This document shows positions 1 to 8,400 of a stretch of 50,967 bases of DNA, in pieces. The first letter of the stretch is position 1. Each line of letters starts with the position of its first letter. The stretch is from the NCBI GenBank assembly GCA_934699705.1, contig CAKUXD010000009.1, forward strand, positions 1 through 50,967, written 5' to 3'. The notes under the pieces were generated by a model, which saw nothing but the letters and a program-made list of their open reading frames with translations, did no database searches and had not been told where the DNA came from. This stretch comes from an uncultured Candidatus Melainabacteria bacterium (GTDB taxonomy: Bacteria; Cyanobacteriota; Vampirovibrionia; Gastranaerophilales; Gastranaerophilaceae). Position numbers and translations under genes: made by a program.

Positions 1-700
1 CCATTCTTGCTTGACGTTTACTTGTGAAGCCATGGTTAATTGCATATAAAACTGCTTGTGTTCTGTCATTTACTTGAAGTTTTTGGAAAATGTTGTTTAC
101 ATGAGTTTTAACAGTTGTTTCAGAAATAAACAATTGTTGTGCAACTCCCTTGTAAGTAACACCTTGAGTTAACAAGTCTAAAACTTCTTCTTCTCTTTGA
201 GTTAAATCTGATAAGTAATTTGATTCTTGAGCTTTTTGTTGTGCAATTGCTTCTTCTTTGAATGATTTTTGGAAATAATCAAAGAAACGAGCAGTTAACA
301 TTGGAGGCATGTAAACCTTACCATTTGCAACTTCGTCAATCGCATAAATCAATTGAGCTGAAGCCATTGTTTTTAACACATATCCTTTTGCGCCTAATTT
401 CATAGCTCTGAAAATTAAATCAGCATCATCATAAGCACTTAATGCCAATACACGAACGTCTAAATTTAATTTTTCAATTTCTTGAATAGCTTGTAAACCG
501 TCCATTTCAGGCATGTTCATATCCATCAAAACAACATCTGGTTTATGTTTTTTGATTAAATTAATACCTACATTAGCACTTGTTGATGCTGCAACAATAT
601 CAAAAGAACTTTCCATACTTAGAAGTTCTTTAACACCTGCTAAGTGATCGTAATTGTCATCAATTAACATTACTCTAGCTTGTTTTTTGAATTGTCTCAT
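1..700 (-). CDS. NarL/FixJ-family response regulator (3' end outside window)
   Basis: Reading the minus strand from the ATG at 700 gives 233 open codons running off the left edge. The receiver domain shows the acidic pair D14-D15, the likely phospho-acceptor D60 in LMDMNMPEMDG and the conserved Lys in GYVLKT. A C-terminal LuxR-type helix-turn-helix follows (LTQREEEVLDLL, then ISETTVKTHVNNIFQKL). It should be a phosphorylation-controlled transcription factor. The start is supported by a G-rich Shine-Dalgarno (GGGGG) about 5 nt upstream. No kinase is adjacent; the soluble kinase at 5.9-7.6 kb is a possible but unproven partner. Confidence 0.93.
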   Translation of the reverse strand, partial: MRQFKKQARVMLIDDNYDHLAGVKELLSMESSFDIVAASTSANVGINLIKKHKPDVVLMDMNMPEMDGLQAIQEIEKLNLDVRVLALSAYDDADLIFRAMKLGAKGYVLKTMASAQLIYAIDEVANGKVYMPPMLTARFFDYFQKSFKEEAIAQQKAQESNYLSDLTQREEEVLDLLTQGVTYKGVAQQLFISETTVKTHVNNIFQKLQVNDRTQAVLYAINHGFTSKRQARM

Positions 701-919
701 TTGTTCCCCCAAATTCTTTTTTATGTCCCTAATTCTTTTTTTCTTTTCTACACTGTTCATACTACATCTTTTTAAATGAGGTTACATCGACAAAAAGATT
801 AAAAAAATAGGGGTTTATGGTCTATAAACTGATGTAGACCAAAGGATTTATAAAGGGCTGAAACCAACATCATAACTGCATCACAAAAAATCATCTACAA
901 AAATGAGGAGGATTTTTTT
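701..919. other. Intergenic region upstream of the response regulator, with a short inverted repeat
   Basis: No credible ORF is present. At 819-840 GGTCTA and TAGACC form a perfect 6-bp inverted repeat separated by 10 bp, the size and spacing of a dimeric operator. Just before the response regulator start, two similar blocks (AAAAAGAATTAGGG and AAAAAGAATTTGGGG on the minus strand) repeat in tandem. No convincing promoter hexamers were found. Confidence 0.4.
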
Positions 920-1270
920 CTAATACGTTAAATGTAAACTATTAATATTATTTTTTATTAACGTTATAACGTTATAATACATATTCAATTCAACATCACT
1001 AGAACCTTTTAATAAATGTATTATTTTATTTTCGCCAGATTTGACTTCTCTTTTTGGATTTTTAATAAAATTTGATATATCAATCTCTAAAACATCAATT
1101 AATTTCACAAATGTCATATAAGTTGGATAATTTAAACCCATCTCAATTCGAGATATTTGTTTTTCATTTAACCCAACTTTTTCAGCAAGTTCAAATTGTG
1201 TTATTTTTTTCAACTTGCGAAATTCTCTTATTTTAGCACCTATTATATTTTTATTTGTTTCTAATAACAT
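920..1270 (-). CDS. XRE-family helix-turn-helix regulator
   Basis: A 116-residue protein with an N-terminal Cro/CI-type helix-turn-helix at about residues 10-65 (IREFRKLKKITQFELAEKVG, then QISRIEMGLNYPTYMTFVKL). The roughly 45-residue C-terminal tail matches no domain I know. It is a DNA-binding regulator divergent from the GT8 gene at 1400. The intergenic DNA carries three AGACA/TGTCT half-sites around both putative promoters, so self-regulation and control of the glycosyltransferase are plausible. Confidence 0.85.
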   Translation of the reverse strand: MLLETNKNIIGAKIREFRKLKKITQFELAEKVGLNEKQISRIEMGLNYPTYMTFVKLIDVLEIDISNFIKNPKREVKSGENKIIHLLKGSSDVELNMYYNVITLIKNNINSLHLTY

Positions 1271-1299
1271 TCTCTAACCTATAATTATCTTTAAAAAAG

Positions 1300-1365
1300 A
1301 ATAAGACAGATTTACCCTTTTATAAACAACATAAATGTCTTATTTTATGTTGACAACCAGACATA
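1300..1365. promoter_or_regulatory. Candidate operator half-sites between XRE gene and GT8 gene
   Basis: AATAAGACA at 1300-1308 and TGTCTTATT at 1336-1344 form a perfect 9-bp inverted repeat 27 bp apart. A further AGACAT lies at 1359-1364, facing ATGTCT at 1335-1340. The sites flank the AT-rich region from which the XRE gene would be read and overlap the -35 of the GT8 promoter. Binding by the divergent XRE protein is inference. Confidence 0.45.
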
Positions 1366-1378
1366 GATATGCTATTTT
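1350..1378 (+). promoter_or_regulatory. Sigma-70-like promoter for the GT8 gene
   Basis: TTGACA at 1350-1355, a 17-bp spacer, and TATTTT at 1373-1378 lie just upstream of a Shine-Dalgarno (AGGAG, 1388-1392) and the ATG at 1400. The -35 matches consensus exactly. Confidence 0.65.
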
Positions 1379-1399
1379 ACAAAAAATAGGAGTACATTT

Positions 1400-2383
1400 A
1401 TGTCAACAAAAATAATTCCAGTTGTGCACATGTTTAATAATGAATTTGTTATTGCATCATCTGTTTCTTTTTTGTCAATGCTTTCAAATGCTGACAAAAA
1501 TTATTTTTACAAACTTTTTGTTTTACACTCGGATATTAATGACATAAATCAAAAAAAATTAACTAACCTTGTAAACAGATTTGAAAATGCGAGTCTTGAA
1601 TTTATTAACATTGATAAATATGATAAAAATTTTAATGAATTTTTCTTAAAAACAAAAAACCAATCACATTTTTCAAAAGAAATTTATTTGAAATACATAG
1701 TTGCAGATATTTTAAAAGAATATGACAAAGCTATAATTACTGATGTTGATGTTGTTTTTCAAGGAGATATTTCTAAAAGCTTTATAGATTTTGATACTAA
1801 TGAAGATTTTTATGTTGGCGCTTGTAAGACAATCTATAAAAATGACGACAATGCAAAATCTCCATATTTAAAATTATTTACAGAAGATGAAATCAAAAAA
1901 CTAGTATTTGCTGGTGGTTATTATATTTATAACTTAGAAAAAATGCGAGCAAACGATATACCAAACAAATTTATAGATTACACTCGCAATAACCTGCACA
2001 GACTTTTACAACCAGAACAAGATGTAATAAACTTGGTTTGTGCTGGAAAAATAAAACAATTACCTGTAAATACTCTTGTTTGTACCTATGCATACAACAT
2101 GTACAAAAATAATTTTGATAATGATATAAACTTTTCACCCGAAGAAGTTGAATTTGCATTAAAAAATCCGATACAACTTCATTATGCAGGAAAAGATAAA
2201 CCTTGGAAAGTTTTTAATGCGACAAAAAGTGATATATTTTTCTATTATTTATCACAAACTGAATTCTTTTATGATGTTGTTAACAACATCATAAGAAAGC
2301 CGAGTTATCAAAAACGAATTTTTAGGCTACATTCAAGAAAATTTAACAAAGAACTTGTTGTATATCTTCAAAGTAGAAAATAA
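1400..2383 (+). CDS. Family 8 glycosyltransferase
   Basis: A 327-residue GT-A fold retaining glycosyltransferase of the LPS glucosyl/galactosyltransferase and glycogenin group. The metal-binding DxD motif is D115-V-D117 in ITDVDVVFQGD. The family's C-terminal H-x-G-x-x-KPW signature is HYAGKDKPW at about residue 261. No signal peptide or membrane segment is seen, so it would act in the cytoplasm on a nucleotide-sugar donor, probably for surface glycan. The acceptor cannot be read from sequence. The start is fixed by AGGAG 7 nt upstream. A divergent XRE regulator may control it. Confidence 0.9.
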   Translation: MSTKIIPVVHMFNNEFVIASSVSFLSMLSNADKNYFYKLFVLHSDINDINQKKLTNLVNRFENASLEFINIDKYDKNFNEFFLKTKNQSHFSKEIYLKYIVADILKEYDKAIITDVDVVFQGDISKSFIDFDTNEDFYVGACKTIYKNDDNAKSPYLKLFTEDEIKKLVFAGGYYIYNLEKMRANDIPNKFIDYTRNNLHRLLQPEQDVINLVCAGKIKQLPVNTLVCTYAYNMYKNNFDNDINFSPEEVEFALKNPIQLHYAGKDKPWKVFNATKSDIFFYYLSQTEFFYDVVNNIIRKPSYQKRIFRLHSRKFNKELVVYLQSRK

Positions 2384-2404
2384 AATCTGAACTTGTAAAC
2401 AAAT

Positions 2405-2884
2405 TTAAAATGGAAAAATAGTTAATCTTTCCAAAAATCTTACGAATTTTGTTGGCAAATTTTCGTGTTCATTAATTGAACCAACTAAAATAGTTTGCGC
2501 TCCTGTTAATTTACCCACCAAAATATCCGTTAAGGGTCTATCTCCAACAACTACAACGTGTTTTGGTTGCATAAACAAGCCTTTTATAATATTTTTTACA
2601 ACTTTTATACAAGGTTTTCTTGCTCCCCAATACAATTTGCAAGGACAATTTGGAGTAATCTTTTCAATATACTCTTGATTATGATTATTTGTAACGATTG
2701 CCATATAAAAATCTTTTTCAAATTGTTTGAACCAATCAAGCGTTTTTTGAGTAAATTCTGCTGATTTTGATTTCATTGTTGTACTGTCCAAATCCAACAA
2801 CATAGCGCGAATACCCATATCTTTTAGCATTTCTGGTGTGATTTCATAAATGTTTTTTAAATTTTTATTTGGACGTAATATCAT
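2405..2884 (-). CDS. YqeG-family HAD phosphatase
   Basis: A 159-residue HAD superfamily IIIA protein. Motif I is LDLDST at about residue 31 (nucleophile Asp and Asp+2), motif II is the Thr in AIVTNN, motif III is the Lys in GARKPCIKV, and motif IV is VVVGDRPLTDI. The length and the long tail after motif IV fit YqeG, a predicted phosphatase related to mitochondrial phosphatidylglycerophosphate phosphatase. Its start overlaps the end of the upstream U32 peptidase gene by 20 nt, so the two are translationally coupled. Confidence 0.88.
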   Translation of the reverse strand: MILRPNKNLKNIYEITPEMLKDMGIRAMLLDLDSTTMKSKSAEFTQKTLDWFKQFEKDFYMAIVTNNHNQEYIEKITPNCPCKLYWGARKPCIKVVKNIIKGLFMQPKHVVVVGDRPLTDILVGKLTGAQTILVGSINEHENLPTKFVRFLERLTIFPF

Positions 2885-4124
2885 CGTTTTTAATCTCCTT
2901 TGTTCTTGCTAATGCAAATTTATAATTTTGTGGCGCACGTTCAAACTTAATCAACAATTCATCGTTAGTATTTGCAACGTCTAATTGTTCGTTTGTTTTT
3001 GTACTAATTATTTCCTCTGCTTTCGTAAAATATTGTTCATCTGGCGAAATTATTTCTATTTCCTGACCCTTTAAAAATTTATTTTTTGTTTTTACAAGAT
3101 AATAATCATCTTTTTTATCCCAAAATTCACACAAAAAATCAGCGCCGGCTAAACCTTTTGAAATATCATAACTGTAACTTTCTGAATTATTATTTTCTTT
3201 ACCTAAGTAAAAACCTTGTGTATAGCCTCTGTTCCCAACTTTTTTAAGTTCTAAGAAATATTTATGCAAGTCATCTGTTTTACCAGCCATAACCTCGTCA
3301 ATTGCACTTCTATATGCTTTTGTAACTGCTGAAACATAATACAAACTTTTTGTTCTGCCTTCAATTTTTAAAGAATCAACTCCTGCTTCAATTAATTGCG
3401 GAAGATATTCTACCAAACACAAATCTTTAGGGCTTAAAATATGCGTACCACGTTCATTTTGCTCTATTTCATAGTATTGATTTGGACGAGTTTCTTCCAA
3501 CAACTTATAACTCCAACGACAAGGTTGAGCGCAATTTCCATGATTAGCTTGTCTTTCGCCATTTGTCATATAATCGCTTAACAAACATCTGCCTGAAAAA
3601 GATACGCATTGTGAACCATGAACAAAAACTTCCAGCTCCATATCCGGAACTTGTTTTTTAATTTCTGCAACATCTTTTATTGGTAACTCTCTTGCTAAAA
3701 TTGAACGAGTTGCTCCTAAATCCTGCCAAAATTTTACGGCTTCATAATTCAAAGTGTTCGTTTGTGTACTAACATGAATTGGCATATCTGGCATATATCT
3801 TTTAACTACCCTGAATACACCCATATCACTTAAAATTATCGCATCTGGATTTGAATCTTTTATTCTATCCATAACACTTTCTAATAATTTAATATCATTA
3901 TTAAAAGCAAAAATATTAAGTGTCAAATAAGCCTTTGCACCCAAACTACGAGCCAAATCAACAGCTTGCTTTAAGTTGTCCATTGTAATTAATTCACCCT
4001 TGCGCATTGCTCGCAAACTAAAATCTACAACACCTAAATAAACTGCATCAGCGCCATATCTTACCGCATATTCTAATTTTTCAAGATTGCCTGCTGGCAT
4101 TAATAATTCTGGTTTAATATTCAT
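2865..4124 (-). CDS. U32-family peptidase / tRNA-hydroxylation (TrhP-like) protein
   Basis: A 419-residue U32 protein: a TIM barrel with the family signature E-x-F-x-x-G-x-x-C-x(4)-G-x-C at ELEVFVHGSQCVSFSGRC, followed by two more conserved cysteines in GNCAQPCRW that bind an Fe-S cluster in homologues. E. coli TrhP and relatives need this cluster for 5-hydroxyuridine formation at tRNA position 34; older annotations call them collagenase-like peptidases. The tRNA role is the better guess. It is first in a two-gene unit with yqeG. Confidence 0.88.
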   Translation of the reverse strand: MNIKPELLMPAGNLEKLEYAVRYGADAVYLGVVDFSLRAMRKGELITMDNLKQAVDLARSLGAKAYLTLNIFAFNNDIKLLESVMDRIKDSNPDAIILSDMGVFRVVKRYMPDMPIHVSTQTNTLNYEAVKFWQDLGATRSILARELPIKDVAEIKKQVPDMELEVFVHGSQCVSFSGRCLLSDYMTNGERQANHGNCAQPCRWSYKLLEETRPNQYYEIEQNERGTHILSPKDLCLVEYLPQLIEAGVDSLKIEGRTKSLYYVSAVTKAYRSAIDEVMAGKTDDLHKYFLELKKVGNRGYTQGFYLGKENNNSESYSYDISKGLAGADFLCEFWDKKDDYYLVKTKNKFLKGQEIEIISPDEQYFTKAEEIISTKTNEQLDVANTNDELLIKFERAPQNYKFALARTKEIKNDDITSK

Positions 4125-4209
4125 AAATATAGTTTACCCTAAACTAATCACCTGTGCAATGTGTAACTTTATTTTTACTACTAAAATACACTTATAAAAG
4201 GAGTTACCT

Positions 4210-4671
4210 ATGAAAAAATACTTAATTCTTACAATATTGATGATATTTTTAGCACCAATTTGTAACGCGCAATCAAGAAGTTTTAAAGTTTATTCACCAA
4301 ATCCTCATAACTATTATCACCCAAATATATATAATCAAAACCTGCCCCCACCGCCACCTCCAAGAGAATTGACTAAAGCCGAAAAAAGATATTTAAACCA
4401 GCTTCGCCGAAATCAAATCTATAATAATCAATACTATTACAACTCTACCAGACAAAAAATTAGAAATGGCATAGGTACACTATTGGATGGTTTTGGAACT
4501 ATAAATGGTGGACAAATTACAGGTATAACACCTTCTTTTTCATCAAATTTCAACAACGATTGGGATAGTCAACCTTACGGATATCAAAGAGGCTGGAGCG
4601 ATTCTAACGGAAATTATTACTATAACAATTATGGACAACAAACTGGAACAACCGTAAGAATTTTAGATTAA
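4210..4671 (+). CDS. Small secreted Asn/Tyr/Pro-rich protein
   Basis: A 153-residue protein not recognised as a known family. Residues 1-20 form a Sec signal peptide (KKYLILTILMIFLAPICNA, cleavage after CNA). The mature part is rich in Tyr and Asn, has a PPPPPP run near residue 46, a short basic stretch (KAEKRYLNQLRRNQ), and a Gly/Asn/Tyr-rich C-terminus. AAAGGAG lies 8 nt upstream of the ATG. It is a single-gene unit ending in a strong terminator, likely periplasmic or envelope-associated. Confidence 0.75.
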   Translation: MKKYLILTILMIFLAPICNAQSRSFKVYSPNPHNYYHPNIYNQNLPPPPPPRELTKAEKRYLNQLRRNQIYNNQYYYNSTRQKIRNGIGTLLDGFGTINGGQITGITPSFSSNFNNDWDSQPYGYQRGWSDSNGNYYYNNYGQQTGTTVRILD

Positions 4672-4690
4672 AACTAAATAAATAAAAAAA

Positions 4691-4720
4691 GAGTTTAGAC
4701 TTTCGCCTAAACTCTTTTTC
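4691..4720. terminator. Bidirectional rho-independent terminator
   Basis: GAGTTTAG (4691-4698) pairs with CTAAACTC (4707-4714) across an 8-nt loop. A-rich sequence on one side and T-rich on the other let it serve both the secreted-protein gene (+) and the HEAT-repeat gene (-). Confidence 0.85.
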
Positions 4721-4739
4721 TTTCTCACAATTATTTCAA

Positions 4740-5597
4740 TTAAAATGTTGATACAGGTTTCTTTTGTAATTGAGCACCTGGAATTTGTTGCCAGTTAGCT
4801 GACATAATCTTTTTGAATGATTTCAAAGCTGTGTCTTCTAATTCACCCAATTCATCAGCTTCCATAATCAATTCTCTCAATGGAAGTAATGCTCTTTGGT
4901 CGCGAAGAACACCTAAAGCTGCAGCTGCACCAGCTCTAACCAATTCATTTTCATCTTGTTTTTTCATAACATCAATCAATGCTGGAACTGCTTTTGTATC
5001 ATTTAATTTGCCTAATGAAGTTACTGCGTAAATTCTTACGTTAACCCATTCATCAAATAACATATTAATCAATTTATCAACAGCTTTTTTATTGCCGATT
5101 TCACCTAATGCACGAGTTGCATCACAACGAACATTAACTTTTTCATGGTCTAAAGAAGCAATCAAAGCATCTGTCGCAACATCACCAATTTCAATCAAGG
5201 CTTCTGTTGCAGTAATACAAACTTGAGGATTTTCGTCATTTAATGCTTCTACCAATGGTTCAACAACAATTTCTCCGCCTAATCTGCCCAAAGCACGAGC
5301 TGCACGAACTCTAACATCAACATTTCTGTCTTCGCGTAAAGATTCAATCAAATGAGTTGTGGCTTTTGAATCGCCCAATTCACCCAATGCACGAGCTGCA
5401 TACAAACGAACTGAACCATTTTTATCATTTTTCAATACATCAATCAAAGGTTCAACGGCTTTTGATTCGCCCATTTCACCAAGAACTCTAGCTGCGTTAT
5501 ATCGAACTTTTTCTGAGTTACTTGTTTGCAAATCGACGATTAATTCTTCAAATGTTTTTTTAACTTGTTTCTTTTTGCTATTTACGCTAATAGTCAT
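4740..5597 (-). CDS. HEAT-repeat (PBS lyase-type) protein
   Basis: A 285-residue protein built almost wholly of about eight 31-residue HEAT-like repeats. Each carries the VRxxAAxALGxLG signature, for example SVRLYAARALGELGDSKA, DVRVRAARALGRLGGE and NVRCDATRALGEIGNKKA. The repeats match the type in cyanobacterial phycobilin lyases (CpcE/NblB) and many scaffolds. There are no phycobilisome genes here, so a protein-binding scaffold role is more likely than lyase activity. GGAGG lies about 8 nt before the ATG. Confidence 0.88.
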   Translation of the reverse strand: MTISVNSKKKQVKKTFEELIVDLQTSNSEKVRYNAARVLGEMGESKAVEPLIDVLKNDKNGSVRLYAARALGELGDSKATTHLIESLREDRNVDVRVRAARALGRLGGEIVVEPLVEALNDENPQVCITATEALIEIGDVATDALIASLDHEKVNVRCDATRALGEIGNKKAVDKLINMLFDEWVNVRIYAVTSLGKLNDTKAVPALIDVMKKQDENELVRAGAAAALGVLRDQRALLPLRELIMEADELGELEDTALKSFKKIMSANWQQIPGAQLQKKPVSTF

Positions 5598-5907
5598 TAA
5601 AATTTGCCTCCGACGTATAATTATTTTGTACCGATGTTATAATAAAGTTTTCTATTTTGAAAAAATTGCCTTTTTAATAAGAATTGTTAAGCATTGTTAA
5701 TGAAAATCAATTCATGTATCAGGCATGCTGCGACTGCGTTTCAGACTACACATATCTTTAAGGGTAAACCTGACACTTTATATATTTATCATAACATTTT
5801 TTTTTAATTTTGTCTTGCATTTGAAACAAATTTTCATACATTTGTAGTAATTGTTTTATTAAAATTATGCATATTTAGCATTTACAAGAAATTAGTATTA
5901 CAAAATA
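5598..5907. other. 310-bp intergenic region with possible long leader of the HEAT gene
   Basis: No credible protein gene. On the minus strand TATAAA near 5776-5781 is followed by a less AT-rich block (about 5705-5775) in which TCAGG and CCTGA face each other across about 45 nt. The HEAT gene starts about 100 nt further on. This could be a long 5' UTR or a small RNA; no known RNA family was recognised. The rest is AT-rich with no clear hairpin. Confidence 0.3.
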
Positions 5908-7569
5908 TTAAGCAATTGGAATTAAAATTGTGAACTCTGAACCATGCCCAAACTCACTATTCACATGTATTTCGCCATGATGTTTTTCTATAATTGTCTG
6001 AGCGATTGCCAAACCATAACCTGAGCCGACGCCAACAGGTTTTGTCGTAAAACCTATATTAAAAATTTTATCCAAATTTTCTGGTTTAATCCCTTTTCCC
6101 GAATCTTTTATTTTAACTTGCAATTTATTATTTACGACTTCTGTTGAAATTTCGACTGTTCCTCTTTTTTCAATTGCATGACACGCATTAACCAAAATAT
6201 TCATAAATACTTGATTTAGCATATTTGGATAGCATTTTATTCTTGGTAAATCACCGTAATGTTTAATTATTTCAGCCTTATTTTTTGTTTCATGATGAAT
6301 AATCGCCAGCGTTAAATCAAGTTCATTATTAATATCCGCTTCTTGAAGTTCTGCTTCATCAAGTCTTACAAACCTTTTTAAAGAGGTTACAAGTTTATGA
6401 ACACGTTCTACCGCTACGTTATCAACTTCATTAATTTCTTTAAACATTTCCTTCAAATCTTCATTTTCAAGTTTTTGAATAAGTTTTGTCATAATCGAGT
6501 TATTAGATTTAATTGACGCAAACGGAGTATTAATTTCGTGTGCAATACCTGCGACTAACTGACCTAAAGATGCCATTTTTTCAGAATTTATAAGTTGCAA
6601 CTGTGTTTCTTTAAGTTCTTTTAAGGTTGTTTTAAGTTGAGCAACTGTTTTAACGTTATCTTCATAAAGTTTTGCTTGCGCAACGGCATTACCTAATTGC
6701 GCAGAAACACTTTCTAAAACATCAATTTCTTCTGTCATATCGCGTTTTTGATAGCTTACAAAAACTATTACTCCAAGCAAATTATTCAAATGATAAATCG
6801 GCAAAATTACGCGCATCATTGGAATATCAAATAATTCTGCCTCATTAAATTCTTTAAAACTCATAGAAGAAACTGTTTTTTTATTTTTCAAATTTTTTAA
6901 AACAGACCCGTCAAAACTTATAACTTTAGATAAAAACTCCTTTTTGTCCTTACCATAAACGTGTTCAATAACAAATTTATCTTCATTAAAAGAGGCATAA
7001 TAAGCTCTAAATGCGCCAAACACAGTAGCCAATTCTTTTAAAGCTGAATTTAAAATTTTATTCGAATCAATTGAAACTCTTATGATATTAGAAATTTTAT
7101 TAATAAGTGTCATTTTGACGGCTTGTGCCTGATTTGTCCTTGAAGATTTTTTTAAATGTTCAACTTCAACCAGCGCATTTTTACAATTTTTTTCAAGCGT
7201 TTCTTTTTCGTGTTCAACTCGTTTTAATTCAAATTCTGCACTAACATCTGAAAACACTATAATAATATATTTTCCACGCCTGTAAGAAGATAAATCAAAG
7301 TATAACAAATCACCCGAAGACTTTTGATAACTAACTAATGCACTAAAATCCTGAATTGTTGTAAAAATTTGATTTATTGGTAAAAATGCCGAAACATCTT
7401 CAACGTCTAAAGGAATAAAATCACAACTAAATTTATGTGAAAATCGTTTAAAATCAACATAATCATCAAAAATCCGCTTAAAAGTATTATTTGTAAAAAC
7501 AACCTCTTTTCGTTGATTTACAATAATCACAGCATCTTTAAATTTGTTAAAAAAAGCGAATTTTTCCAT
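5908..7569 (-). CDS. Soluble sensor histidine kinase (PAS-GAF-HisKA-HATPase)
   Basis: 553 residues without membrane segments, so a cytoplasmic sensor. Order: N-terminal PAS (about 8-115, starting FKDAVIIVNQRKEVVFTNN), a coiled coil (about 115-150), a GAF-like domain (about 155-300), a second coiled coil, the dimerisation/phosphoacceptor domain with H344 in GIAHEINTPF, then the ATPase with N box (NILVNACHAI), G1 (DSGKGI), F box and G2 (GSGYGLAIA). All catalytic motifs are intact. No response regulator is adjacent. The start lies directly at the PAS domain, with no Shine-Dalgarno and a perfect palindrome containing TATAAT just upstream. Confidence 0.93.
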   Translation of the reverse strand: MEKFAFFNKFKDAVIIVNQRKEVVFTNNTFKRIFDDYVDFKRFSHKFSCDFIPLDVEDVSAFLPINQIFTTIQDFSALVSYQKSSGDLLYFDLSSYRRGKYIIIVFSDVSAEFELKRVEHEKETLEKNCKNALVEVEHLKKSSRTNQAQAVKMTLINKISNIIRVSIDSNKILNSALKELATVFGAFRAYYASFNEDKFVIEHVYGKDKKEFLSKVISFDGSVLKNLKNKKTVSSMSFKEFNEAELFDIPMMRVILPIYHLNNLLGVIVFVSYQKRDMTEEIDVLESVSAQLGNAVAQAKLYEDNVKTVAQLKTTLKELKETQLQLINSEKMASLGQLVAGIAHEINTPFASIKSNNSIMTKLIQKLENEDLKEMFKEINEVDNVAVERVHKLVTSLKRFVRLDEAELQEADINNELDLTLAIIHHETKNKAEIIKHYGDLPRIKCYPNMLNQVFMNILVNACHAIEKRGTVEISTEVVNNKLQVKIKDSGKGIKPENLDKIFNIGFTTKPVGVGSGYGLAIAQTIIEKHHGEIHVNSEFGHGSEFTILIPIA

Positions 7570-7570
7570 G

Positions 7571-7591
7571 ACATGTATATTATATACATGT
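7571..7591 (-). promoter_or_regulatory. Perfect 21-bp palindrome over the -10 box of the histidine kinase
   Basis: ACATGTATAT and ATATACATGT are exact 10-bp inverted arms around one base. On the minus strand the palindrome contains TATAAT, whose end is 9 nt from the kinase ATG. A weak TTGCTT lies 16 bp upstream. A dimeric regulator bound here would block initiation, and the transcript would have almost no leader. Confidence 0.6.
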
Positions 7592-7783
7592 ATATTTAAA
7601 AAGCAAAAGTGTTAAGTGGTCATGATATAATTCAATATTTTTCAAGTATTTGTAAACTAATGCAAACAAAAATTTACGTTATGAAATATTTTGCGCCGAG
7701 AGCATTTTTTCATGATAAGTTAATAATATAGAGGGATACAAAACCAATTATTACAAAAACACTAACCAAGGAGATATATTTAA

Positions 7784-8392
7784 ATGTCAGAATACTTGAC
7801 TAAAGAAGAAATTAAACAATGGAGAAGTTCATTAGAAAAAATTACACTGGAAGAATTTGCCGCAAGATTAGGCAAACAAATAGAAGAAGCAAAACAAACT
7901 AACGATTTAGTAGATATAGTATTAAAAGGTAAACCTTATACATCTTCAGTTAGCAACACAACTGTTTCAAAAGCTGAAAAAATTACTTCAATCGCAGAAC
8001 ACGCTATTGAAAAAGAACGCCAAATCGTTTCAAACACACGTTCTCAAGCAGTTTCAGCTAAACCTGTAACAAAAACAGAAACTAAACCTGCAATTGAAAA
8101 AGAAGTTAAAAAAGAAGCTCCAAAAGCTAAACCTATTATTGAAAACCTTGAACCAACTTCTATAAAAGAAGAAGTTCAAATTGTATTCAAAAAAGCATTG
8201 ACAGACAGAGAACAAATGGTTTTCGATTACTTCCTAAAAAATAAAAACCAAATTGTATATGCAAAAGATTTAGCAACCTTATTAAGTTTACCAAGAGATT
8301 ATGTTTACAAGTATATTAAAAATCTAAGAGCAAAAATCGACGGTGAAAACTTGAAAAATGCTGAAGCTGGCGGATTCATGTTATCAATTTAG
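7784..8392 (+). CDS. Winged-helix protein with OmpR-type DNA-binding domain but no receiver
   Basis: 202 residues. Residues 1-50 are helical and charged. About 55-130 is a low-complexity Lys/Glu/Pro/Thr linker. Residues about 137-202 resemble the OmpR/PhoB effector fold: LTDREQMVFDYFLKN, then DLATLLSLPRDYVYKYIKNLRAKI, then a GGFML end like the C-terminal hairpin wing. There is no phosphoacceptor domain, so the input is unknown. AAGGAG sits about 9 nt before the ATG. The next gene begins 8 nt after its stop, suggesting co-expression. Confidence 0.6.
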   Translation: MSEYLTKEEIKQWRSSLEKITLEEFAARLGKQIEEAKQTNDLVDIVLKGKPYTSSVSNTTVSKAEKITSIAEHAIEKERQIVSNTRSQAVSAKPVTKTETKPAIEKEVKKEAPKAKPIIENLEPTSIKEEVQIVFKKALTDREQMVFDYFLKNKNQIVYAKDLATLLSLPRDYVYKYIKNLRAKIDGENLKNAEAGGFMLSI

Positions 8393-8400
8393 AAAATAAT

